This document shows, in pieces, positions 34,286 to 41,454 of a stretch of 64,000 nt of DNA. This DNA comes from Kineosporia aurantiaca JCM 3230 (GTDB lineage: Bacteria > Actinomycetota > Actinomycetes > Actinomycetales > Kineosporiaceae). Numbering within the stretch: the stretch's first letter is position 1; the number at the start of each line of letters is the position of its first letter. The stretch covers positions 1 through 64,000 of the forward strand of contig JODP01000003.1 of the NCBI GenBank assembly GCA_000719025.1, given 5' to 3'. The translations under genes were made by a program, and so were the position numbers. Under the pieces are notes generated by a model that was given only the letters and a program-made list of their open reading frames with translations, had not been told where the DNA came from and searched no databases.

Positions 34286-34301
34286 TGTGACCTGGGTCAC
34301 A
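34286..34301. promoter_or_regulatory. Crp-type binding site
   Basis: TGTGACCTGGGTCACA matches the TGTGA-N6-TCACA consensus exactly. It lies 91 bp before the secreted-protein start (minus) and about 140 bp before thiM (plus). Position favours the secreted-protein gene, but either could be controlled. Crp of this specificity is established in mycobacteria and streptomycetes. Confidence 0.7.
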
Positions 34302-34370
34302 TAGGCTCTCACCAGCGCAGATTCAGCATGTGACGGCAGTGTGAAACCCGGACGCCAGCCGTGGCGACCT

Positions 34371-34400
34371 CTGCATATTGCTGCATACAGTGGCATGCAG
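34371..34400. repeat. Three 10-bp-phased CTGCAT/ATGCAG elements
   Basis: CTGCATATTG, CTGCATACAG and TGGCATGCAG follow each other exactly every 10 bp, about 40 bp before the thiM start. The second and third form an inverted pair around CTGCATAC...GCATGCAG. Helical phasing suggests a protein-binding array or promoter element for thiM. No TPP riboswitch core was found. Confidence 0.5.
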
Positions 34401-34440
34401 TTGTGCAAGCCACCGTCGTGCCCACCGAGGAGCCGTCACC

Positions 34441-35223
34441 GTGACCGAAGAGATCAGCTGGCAGGACGAGGACATCCGGAAGGGGTTCGCGGCCATCGCG
34501 CAGGCCTCGCCGTTCGTCTACGGGCTGACCAACTACATCGCCGCCAACCTGAGCGCGAACGTGCTGCTCGCGGTCGGCGCCGGACCGGCGATCGGGGCCG
34601 CCTCGGACTGGACCCGGACCTTCCCAGCCGGCGCGGGCGGGGTCTGGATCAACACCGCCGGGCTGATGAGCAGCAGCGAGGAGAGCTTCCGGGAGACCGC
34701 CCGGACCGCCGCCGAGGCGGGCACCCCCTGGGTCCTCGACCCGGTCGCGGTGGGCGCCGGCGCCCCCGAGTACGACGCGTTCGTGAAGTCCCTGCTGCAG
34801 TTCAAGCCGGCCATCATCCGCGGCAACGCCAGCGAGCTGATCGCCCTGGGCGGCGGCGCCGCGCTGGGCAAGGGCGTGGAGACCACCGCCAGTTCCTCCG
34901 ATGCGGTCGAGGCGGTCGAGGAGATCGCCCGGGCCACCGGCGCCGTGGTCGCGGTCAGCGGGCCGGTCGACTACATCACCGACGGCACCACCACCGTGGC
35001 CGTGCCCGGTGGTGACGTCCGGCTGACCAAGGTCACCGGGGCGGGCTGCAGCCTGGGCGCCCTCTGCGCCGGCGCCCTGGCTGCGGGCAACGCCCCCTTC
35101 CTGGCCGCCCAGGTCGCGCACGCCGCCTACGCAGTCGCCGCCGAGCGCGCGGGCGCCCGGACCACGGGCACCGGCTCCTTCGCCGTCGCCCTGGTCGACG
35201 AACTCTCCCTCCTCACCCCCTAA
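34441..35223 (+). CDS. thiM: Hydroxyethylthiazole kinase
   Basis: This 260-residue ribokinase-fold enzyme phosphorylates 4-methyl-5-(2-hydroxyethyl)thiazole for thiamin salvage. Family marks are VYGLTNYIAANLSANVLLA (usually VhxxTNxV..NxxAN.lLA), WVLDPVAVGA, IIRGNASE and the catalytic TKVTGAGCSLGAL with the Gly-Ala-Gly-Cys anion hole. GTG 34441 follows GAGGAG by 8 bases. No thiE or thiD is adjacent. The gene ends 5 bp before a long inverted repeat. Confidence 0.94.
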   Translation: MTEEISWQDEDIRKGFAAIAQASPFVYGLTNYIAANLSANVLLAVGAGPAIGAASDWTRTFPAGAGGVWINTAGLMSSSEESFRETARTAAEAGTPWVLDPVAVGAGAPEYDAFVKSLLQFKPAIIRGNASELIALGGGAALGKGVETTASSSDAVEAVEEIARATGAVVAVSGPVDYITDGTTTVAVPGGDVRLTKVTGAGCSLGALCAGALAAGNAPFLAAQVAHAAYAVAAERAGARTTGTGSFAVALVDELSLLTP

Positions 35224-35228
35224 CCCCC

Positions 35229-35336
35229 TAACCCTGTTCGTGATCATGGACTTTTGTCCCCGTGATCATGGACTTTTACCCCGGGGCAAAAGTCCATGAT
35301 CACGGGGGAAGAAGTCCATGATCACGAACGGGGTTG
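35229..35336. repeat. Long inverted repeat of four CGTGATCATGGACTTTT units
   Basis: Two direct 17-bp copies CGTGATCATGGACTTTT (35239-35255, 35261-35277) are followed by two inverted copies (35288-35304, 35310-35326, the last with one change), centred on CCCC|GGGG at about 35282. Arms are about 50 bp and nearly perfect, giving a large cruciform or hairpin in RNA. It follows the thiM stop by 5 bp and precedes the next ATG by 22 bp. It could be a terminator or a dispersed, mobile-like palindromic element. Confidence 0.9.
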
Positions 35337-35357
35337 GTAAGAGAAAGGAACTCTCGG

Positions 35358-36701
35358 ATGATGCACCTGGCCGCGTTCATGAACGCCGGACCGCAGGGGA
35401 CCGTGGGCTGGCGCCACCCGGAGGCCGGGGACGGCTTCCTGACCAGCGCGCACTACGCCCACATCGCCCGCGTGCTGGAGGCGGCCTGCTTCGACCTGGT
35501 GTTCATCCCGGACGCCCTGGCCGTGCCCCGCAGCCTGGGGGACTCGTTCGAGCCCGCGGTGAAGTGGGGTTCGGGCACTCCTCGGCTCGACCCGATGCCG
35601 GTGATCACCACAATGGCCGCGGTCACCGAGCACCTCGGCGTGGCCGCCACCATGTCCACCGGTTACCAGGAGCCGTACAACGTCGCCCGCGGTCTGGCCA
35701 CCCTCGACCACCTGACCGCGGGCCGGGCGGGCTGGAACGTGGTGACCAGCTTCCAGGACGCAGAAGCGCAGAACTACGGCCAGAACAAGCTGCCCGAGCG
35801 GGCCGTGCGCTATCGCCGGGCCGAGGAGTTCCTGGAGGTCAGCACCCGGTTGTGGGACAGCTGGGCGGACGACGTGCTGATCCGGGACAAGGCGAGCGGG
35901 GTCTTCGGCCGGCCCGAAGGGGTCGAGGCGATCGACCACCAGGGTGAGTTCTTCAAGGTTCAGGGGCCGTTGAGCGTCCCCCGGTCACCGCAGGGTTATC
36001 CGGTGATCATCCAGGCCGGGGCCTCCCCCGCCGGAAGGGATTTCGCCTCGCGCTGGGCCGACGTGATCTTCTGCTCGCACGAGTCGCTGGCCTCGGCGAT
36101 CGACTTCTACGCCGACATCAAGCAGCGGGCGGCCGCTTTCGGGCGGGATCCCGACCAGGTGAAGATCCTGCCGGCCGCCACCCTGGTGGTCGGTACCGAC
36201 GTCCGTGACGCCATGGCCAAGCACGAGGCCTTCGCCGAGCTGGTCTCGGTCGAGGCGGGACTGTCCCGGCTGGCCTACCACGTGAACGTCGACCTGACCC
36301 AGTACGACCTGGACGGCCCGCTCCCGTCGCTGGAGGTGGTCGGGGTCGAGGGGCACTACCGCGAGGTGGTCGAGTTCGCCGAGCGGGAGAAGCTGACCGT
36401 GGCCGAGATCGGCCGCTGGTATGGTGCCCGGACCGAGGGCAACATGATCGGCTCGGCCCAGGACATCGCCGATTCCATGGAGCACTGGATGAGTTCCGGG
36501 GCGGCGGACGGCTTCATGATCCAGGCCACCCACGTTCCGGGCGCTTTCGAGGACGTGGCCCGTGAGGTCGTCCCGGAACTGCAGCGGCGCGGTCTGTTCC
36601 GGACCGAGTACGAAGGGGAGACGCTCCGCGACCGGCTCGGCCTGGCCCGGCCCGAACGCGGCGAGTGGCGCAACCGGGCCGCGTCGGTGGTGAAGGCGTG
36701 A
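35358..36701 (+). CDS. LLM-class FMN-dependent monooxygenase (NtaA/SnaA/DszA family)
   Basis: This 447-residue flavin monooxygenase is of the NtaA/SnaA/SoxA(DszA) group, which uses FMNH2 from a separate reductase. Typical blocks are AAFMNAGPQGTVGWRHPEA, RGLATLDHLTAGRAGWNVVT, YRRAEEFLEV, HQGEFFKVQGPLSVPRSPQG, PVIIQAGASPAGRDFA and the C-terminal GFMIQATHVPGAFEDV. Substrates of relatives include chelators, sulfones and alkyl compounds; this one is unknown. ATG 35358 follows AAGGAA. It heads an overlapping operon with a rhodanese, an amidase and a GntR regulator. No flavin reductase is nearby. Confidence 0.93.
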   Translation: MMHLAAFMNAGPQGTVGWRHPEAGDGFLTSAHYAHIARVLEAACFDLVFIPDALAVPRSLGDSFEPAVKWGSGTPRLDPMPVITTMAAVTEHLGVAATMSTGYQEPYNVARGLATLDHLTAGRAGWNVVTSFQDAEAQNYGQNKLPERAVRYRRAEEFLEVSTRLWDSWADDVLIRDKASGVFGRPEGVEAIDHQGEFFKVQGPLSVPRSPQGYPVIIQAGASPAGRDFASRWADVIFCSHESLASAIDFYADIKQRAAAFGRDPDQVKILPAATLVVGTDVRDAMAKHEAFAELVSVEAGLSRLAYHVNVDLTQYDLDGPLPSLEVVGVEGHYREVVEFAEREKLTVAEIGRWYGARTEGNMIGSAQDIADSMEHWMSSGAADGFMIQATHVPGAFEDVAREVVPELQRRGLFRTEYEGETLRDRLGLARPERGEWRNRAASVVKA

Positions 36702-37525
36702 GCTCCCTGGTCACTCCGGCCTGGCTGGCTGATCGTGAGGAGTCGGTGAAGGACGGCTCGCTGGTGCTGCTGGACGCGAGCATCCATCGCGACGACAACG
36801 GTTACCGCAACGGGCGGGGCGACTACGAGGCCGGGCATCTGCCCGGCGCCCAGTTCGCTGATCTTTTCGGCCAGTTCTCCGACCCGTCCGTGAGTTTCGC
36901 CTTCGCCGCGCCCGGGGCCCCGCAGCTCCAGATGGTGGCTCGCGAGGTCGGGATCAGCGCGGGGACGACCGTGGTGCTCTACGACCGGCTCTCCGGTGCC
37001 TGGGCGGCCCGGCTCTGGTGGGTCTTCCGGGCTTACGGCATCGACCGGGTGTTCGTCCTGGACGGCGGCCAGTCGGCCTGGACCTCGGCCGGTTTCGACC
37101 TGGTCACCGGGCCGGACGACGGGCCGGTGCGGACGGGTGATGTCTCGGTACGCCCGCGGCAGGGCTTCTTCGTCGGGCTGGATCGGGTTCAGGCTCTTTC
37201 GGAAAGCCCTTCTGAGCAGCACCCGGTGGTCTGCGCCCTGCGCGGCAGCGAGTTCGACAGGGGGCATATTCCGAACTCGGCCAGCCTGCCCTACCCGGAC
37301 CTGCTGGCACCGGACGGCACCGTGGACCGAGCCAAGGCCCGGGCGGCGGCTCAGGAATACGCCGACCGGGAACAGGTGGTGCTCTATTGCGGCGGGGCGA
37401 TCAATGCGGCCGGCCTGGCCCTGGCGCTGACCGAGGGCGGCCTGTCCTTGGAGCGGGTGACCATCTACGACGGATCGCTGAGTGAGTGGAAGGCCGATCC
37501 GGCTCGGCCCCTGAGTCTCCGGTGA
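36698..37525 (+). CDS. Two-domain sulfurtransferase (rhodanese-like)
   Basis: This 275-residue protein has tandem rhodanese domains. The C-terminal active loop has Cys231 (LYCGGAINAAG), which would carry the persulfide. The N-terminal domain has Asp96 where Cys would be (LYDRLSGAWAARLWW), so it is inactive as in most TST enzymes. The loop CGGxxN differs from thiosulfate- (CRKGVT) and mercaptopyruvate-type (CGSGVT) loops, so the sulfur donor is uncertain. GTG 36698 overlaps the monooxygenase stop (GTGA). A sulfur enzyme next to an LLM monooxygenase suggests breakdown of a sulfur-containing compound. Confidence 0.92.
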   Translation: MSSLVTPAWLADREESVKDGSLVLLDASIHRDDNGYRNGRGDYEAGHLPGAQFADLFGQFSDPSVSFAFAAPGAPQLQMVAREVGISAGTTVVLYDRLSGAWAARLWWVFRAYGIDRVFVLDGGQSAWTSAGFDLVTGPDDGPVRTGDVSVRPRQGFFVGLDRVQALSESPSEQHPVVCALRGSEFDRGHIPNSASLPYPDLLAPDGTVDRAKARAAAQEYADREQVVLYCGGAINAAGLALALTEGGLSLERVTIYDGSLSEWKADPARPLSLR

Positions 37526-38859
37526 GTTACGCCGACGGTGGCCCCTCCCCGGTCGATGTCACCCGGGCCGCGCTGGCCGCGGCGCGGGCCGACGACCTCA
37601 ATGCGATTGCCAGCATTGACGCCGAAAATGCCCTCGCGGCAGCTCAGGACAGCGCCCGACGATGGGCCGCGGGCGCGCCGCTGAGTCCGCTGGACGGGGT
37701 ACCGATCACCTTCAAGGACTCGTTCCACATCACCGGACTCCCCCGGTGGCACGGCACCGCCGTGAACCCGGGGAAAGCGTCCACCATTGATGCTGCGCCG
37801 GTGCGCCGGGCGCGCGAGGCCGGGATGATCGTCGTGGCCAAGACCACGATGCCCGACTTCGCCATGCTGATGTCCGGTCTGAGTTCGCAGCACGGGGTGA
37901 TCCGGAACGCCTGGGACCGGAACCTGAACCCGGGCGGTTCCTCTTCCGGTGCGCCCGGCTCGGTGCTGACCGGGGTGGCCCCGATTGCCGTGGGGACCGA
38001 CATGATCGGCTCGGTGCGGCTTCCCGCAGCCCTGAGTGGCCTGGTCTCGATCAAGCCGACCCAGGGCCGGATCTCCTACGACCCGGCCGGCGACTACCGC
38101 AGCGCGGGGCCGATGGCCCGCACCGTGGACGAGGTCGAACAGGCTCTCGCCGTGCTCGGCCAGCACGATTACCTCGATCAGTTCGCTCTGCCCGGCCGGT
38201 ACGAACCGCAGCCTCCGCCGGAGCATCTGCGAGGGCGGAAGATCGGCGTACTGCGGGCGGTGGGATGGGGGACGCCGGTGGACGAGATCACCGCTCGGGC
38301 GGTGGAGGTTCAGGCCTCGGTGCTGGCAGATCTGGGCGCCGAGATCACCGAGATCGATGAGCTTCCCGCCGATGCCGGGGATTATCAGGCCATCTACTGG
38401 TTCATGATCTACCACGGTCTGCCCGACTACCTGGCCGCGGAGCCGGCTCGGCGGGGCCGGATCCGGCCGGAGATCGGCGCGATGCTGGAAGAAGCGTTCA
38501 CCCACTCCGCGGTGCGCTCCGCGCTGGATGCCCGGCGGATGGCGGCGGCCACCGAGCGGGTGCGTGGGGTGTTCGAGCCGTTCGACTACGTGCTCTCGCC
38601 CGTGCTGCCGATCCACGCGTTCGGAGCCGAGCAACTGGCCCCGGACCCGCGCGACCCGGTCGGCCACATGGGCTTCGCCACCTGGCCGAACCGCCTGGCG
38701 GCGCCCGCCGGGACGGTGCCGGTGCTGTCGGCCGGTCCCGGGCGGCCTCCGGTCAGTGTTCAGATCTCCGGCCGCCGTTTCGACGATTCCGGAGTGCTGG
38801 GCGTGCTCCGACTGCTTGAGCAAGCCTTTCGAGGAGGCGACGATGCCCAGCGCTCGTGA
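37522..38859 (+). CDS. Amidase-signature hydrolase
   Basis: This 445-residue enzyme of the amidase-signature family uses a Ser-cisSer-Lys triad. Lys65 lies in PITFKDSFH, the cis-Ser in NPGGSSSGAPG (about 140-142) and nucleophile Ser164 in GTDMIGSVRLPAALSG. The Gly-rich loop is slightly unusual (GGSSSGAPG rather than GGSSGGSA). GTG 37522 overlaps the rhodanese stop. Codon use is somewhat less GC3-biased than in flanking genes. It should hydrolyse an amide formed or imported in the same catabolic pathway; the substrate is unknown. Confidence 0.92.
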   Translation: MSYADGGPSPVDVTRAALAAARADDLNAIASIDAENALAAAQDSARRWAAGAPLSPLDGVPITFKDSFHITGLPRWHGTAVNPGKASTIDAAPVRRAREAGMIVVAKTTMPDFAMLMSGLSSQHGVIRNAWDRNLNPGGSSSGAPGSVLTGVAPIAVGTDMIGSVRLPAALSGLVSIKPTQGRISYDPAGDYRSAGPMARTVDEVEQALAVLGQHDYLDQFALPGRYEPQPPPEHLRGRKIGVLRAVGWGTPVDEITARAVEVQASVLADLGAEITEIDELPADAGDYQAIYWFMIYHGLPDYLAAEPARRGRIRPEIGAMLEEAFTHSAVRSALDARRMAAATERVRGVFEPFDYVLSPVLPIHAFGAEQLAPDPRDPVGHMGFATWPNRLAAPAGTVPVLSAGPGRPPVSVQISGRRFDDSGVLGVLRLLEQAFRGGDDAQRS

Positions 38860-39514
38860 CACGGTCTACGCGACGCTCCGTTCCCGGCTGACCTCTGGCC
38901 ACTACCCCGAAGACGCCTCGCTGATCCCGCAGGTACTCAGCGCCGAGTTCGAGGTCTCCCGGACCCCGGTGCGGGAGGCGCTCGGCCTGCTCGAACGGGA
39001 CGGCTTGCTGGTGTCTACCCAGCGCGGCTTCGCGATCCGCCGGCGCAGCAACGAGGAGATGCTGGAGATCTTCGAGGCCCGGGCGATCCTGGAGTCGTCC
39101 GCGGCCTACGCGGCGGCGCTGCGGCGCAGTCCGATCGATCTGGCCCGACTGGACGATCTGCTGGCCCGCACCCGCGCGGAGAGCGAACCGGCACTCATCC
39201 GGCAGAGTTTCAACCGGTGGCACGAGGCCGTTCGGCAGGCGGCGCACAACCAGACCATCGTCGGACTGCTGCATACGCTGGACGCCCAGGCCAAGCTGAG
39301 CGCGCCGTGGAAGACCCCGCTGGCCGAGGGGACCTTCGACTCCAGCATCACCGAGCACGAGGGAATGACCGAAGCGATCCGTTCCCAGGACGCCGAGCGG
39401 GCCCGCACCCTGATGCTCGAGCACCAGGCGCACGATCGGGACACCCGCATCCTGCAACTGGTTTCGCAGATGGCCCGGACCGGGCCCGGAGCCTCCGGAG
39501 ATAAGGAGACCTGA
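38843..39514 (+). CDS. GntR-family regulator, FCD subfamily
   Basis: This 223-residue protein has an N-terminal winged helix (LIPQVLSAEFEVSRTPVREA, LLERDGLLVSTQRGFAIR) and an FCD effector domain with metal-binding-type residues (EARAILESSAA, FNRWHEAVRQAAHN, EHEGMTEAIRSQD). ATG 38843 follows GAGGAGG and overlaps the amidase end by 17 bp. As last gene of the operon it probably controls the whole unit in response to a carboxylate-type intermediate, as FCD proteins generally do; this is inferred. Confidence 0.93.
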   Translation: MPSARDTVYATLRSRLTSGHYPEDASLIPQVLSAEFEVSRTPVREALGLLERDGLLVSTQRGFAIRRRSNEEMLEIFEARAILESSAAYAAALRRSPIDLARLDDLLARTRAESEPALIRQSFNRWHEAVRQAAHNQTIVGLLHTLDAQAKLSAPWKTPLAEGTFDSSITEHEGMTEAIRSQDAERARTLMLEHQAHDRDTRILQLVSQMARTGPGASGDKET

Positions 39515-39580
39515 CCGCAAGAGCGTCCCACCGGCACGGGCAGAGCCGGCGTCCCTCCTTACCCGCTCTTGCGATCAGGT
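39509..39580 (+). terminator. Terminator with 17-bp stem after the GntR gene
   Basis: ACCTGACCGCAAGAGCG (39509-39525) pairs with CGCTCTTGCGATCAGGT (39564-39580) with one mismatch, and an inner CCGGC/GCCGG stem lies in the loop. It overlaps the GntR stop codon. From 39581 to 39795 the DNA is noticeably AT-richer and shows no gene. Confidence 0.7.
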
Positions 39581-39795
39581 CCGTGACCACAGTGTTCTCT
39601 GCTGCCTGGGAAAGGGGGCGGGGAAGTTCCCGAATCAGGTGTTCGGCGGAGCGTGGAATATCCACTGCCGGACCAAATAAGGGGATTTTCCTGATCGCCG
39701 AAGGGCCTTTTTTGGACGCGCGGATAAACCGATCACAGCAATTTAACAGAGTGTAGTTCACTGATTACAGAATGCGCATACGGTTCGGATATTTG

Positions 39796-41328
39796 TCAGA
39801 CCGGTGTCGGCATCCGGTTGACCGCGTGATCGCTGGTTCCCCAAAGGTGCTGCACCGCATAGGCCCGCCAGGGCTGCCAGGCGGCGGCCCGGGCGGCCAG
39901 GGGGCCGGGCTTCTCCGGCAGCCCGAGGCGCTGGGCCGCCTGCCGGATCCCGAGATCGCCGACGATGAACGCGTCGGGGTCACCGAGCGCCCGCATCGCG
40001 ATCGATTCCACCGTCCACGGGCCGAAGCCGGGCAGCGCATACAACTGTTCCCGGCTGGCGTTCCAGTCGCCGCCGATGTCCAGGGTGAGATCCCCGGAAT
40101 TCAGCGCCCCGATCAGGGCCATCAGGGTCGCCCGCCGGGTCCGCGGCATGGCCAGGGTCTCCGGGTCGAGCCCGGCCAGGGCCGCAGCCGTCGGGAAGAG
40201 GTGGGTCAGGCCGCCTCCCGGATCTTCGATCGGCTCACCGTGGGCCTGGACCAGCCGCGCCGCGTGGGTGCGGGCCGCGGCCGTCGAGACCTGCTGGCCG
40301 AGCACCGCGCGGATGGCGAACTGCTCCGGCTCGGTGGTGCGCGGCACCCGGCGGCCCGGGTTCTTGGCCACCAGCGGGGCCAGCACCTCGTCCTGCGCGA
40401 GCTGCTCGTCGATCGCCACCGGATCCGCGTCCAGGTCGAGCAACCAGCGGCACCGGCTGATGGCGGCGGTCAGGTCCCGCGGGTCGGTCAGCCACAGGCG
40501 GCAGGCGATGTGGTCGGGCAGGGGTTTGAGCGCGGCGATCGCGTGCCCGTTGGGCAGGCGGTAGGCGCAGCGGTAGGCCCCGTCGCGCCACTCCTCGACA
40601 CCGGGGACCGCGGTCGCGGCCAGGTGACCGAAGAGGTTGTCGGGACAGAAGGGCTGGCGGAAAGGCAGTTTGAGGGTGATGGAGCCGGAGACGGCGGACC
40701 GGGGCGCACCGCCCGGATCGGGGCCCGGCTGGGCGGCGCCGCGGATGCCCGCCCGGGGCCTCGGCGCGTCCCGCAGCTCGCCCGGAGTCATCGCGAACAC
40801 CTCGCGAACCGTGTCGTTGAACGAGCGCACGCTGCTGAAGCCGGCGGCCAGGGCGATCTCGGTGAACGGCAGATGGGTGCCCTCGATCAGCACCCGGGCG
40901 GACTGGGCCCGCTGCACCCGGGCCAGGGCCAGCGGGCCGGCCCCGAGCTCGGCCATCAGGTGCCGCTCCACCTGGCGGACGCTGTAGCCCAGGCGAGCAG
41001 CCAGGCCGGGAACCCCACCCCGGTCAACCACCCCGTCGGCGATCAGGCGCATCGCCCGGGCCACCAGGTCGGCCCGGATGTTCCACTCCGGAGAGCCCGG
41101 GGCGGCGTTGGGCCGGCAGCGCTTACAGGCCCGGAACCCGGCCCCCGCGGCCGCGGCCGCGCTCGGGTAGAAGCGCATGTTCTTCGGCTTGGGCGGCACC
41201 ACCGGGCAGCTCGGCCGGCAGTAGATGCCCGTGGTCACCACCGCGGTGAAGAAGAACCCGTCGAACCGCTCGTCCTTCGCCTGGATGATCCGGACGCAGC
41301 GTTCGGCATCCTCGTGCAGCGCTGTCAT
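39796..41328 (-). CDS. alkA: Ada-AlkA fusion: alkylation sensor/regulator and DNA glycosylase
   Basis: This 510-residue protein has an Ada N-terminal zinc domain with four Cys (37, 41, 68, 71: GIYCRPSCPV, FRACKRCRPN). Cys37 is the expected methylphosphotriester acceptor. Next come an AraC-type double helix-turn-helix (about 85-180), an AlkA N-terminal domain and a HhH-GPD glycosylase with LYALPGFGPWTVESIA and catalytic Asp in IVGDLGIRQAA. It should sense methylated DNA, activate transcription and excise 3-methyladenine. This Ada-AlkA architecture is known in mycobacteria; the O6-methylguanine transferase half of E. coli Ada is absent. ATG 41328 was chosen over an earlier start because it precedes the Ada domain. 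Confidence 0.94.
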   Translation of the reverse strand: MTALHEDAERCVRIIQAKDERFDGFFFTAVVTTGIYCRPSCPVVPPKPKNMRFYPSAAAAAGAGFRACKRCRPNAAPGSPEWNIRADLVARAMRLIADGVVDRGGVPGLAARLGYSVRQVERHLMAELGAGPLALARVQRAQSARVLIEGTHLPFTEIALAAGFSSVRSFNDTVREVFAMTPGELRDAPRPRAGIRGAAQPGPDPGGAPRSAVSGSITLKLPFRQPFCPDNLFGHLAATAVPGVEEWRDGAYRCAYRLPNGHAIAALKPLPDHIACRLWLTDPRDLTAAISRCRWLLDLDADPVAIDEQLAQDEVLAPLVAKNPGRRVPRTTEPEQFAIRAVLGQQVSTAAARTHAARLVQAHGEPIEDPGGGLTHLFPTAAALAGLDPETLAMPRTRRATLMALIGALNSGDLTLDIGGDWNASREQLYALPGFGPWTVESIAMRALGDPDAFIVGDLGIRQAAQRLGLPEKPGPLAARAAAWQPWRAYAVQHLWGTSDHAVNRMPTPV

Positions 41329-41454
41329 CTTTCGAGGATCGCACGGGGGTACGACAGTTTGACCGGGCGCCAAGGGTCAGGTCGCAATCCTGCCGACCGG
41401 CAGGGGTGAGCCCGGCCGCGCCGAGCGCGGCCGGGCCCACCGGCGTCCTCAATT

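Noticed and set aside
34196..34440. TPP riboswitch upstream of thiM
   Set aside because: I found no CUGAGA or ACCUGAUCNGG-type conserved cores in this region.
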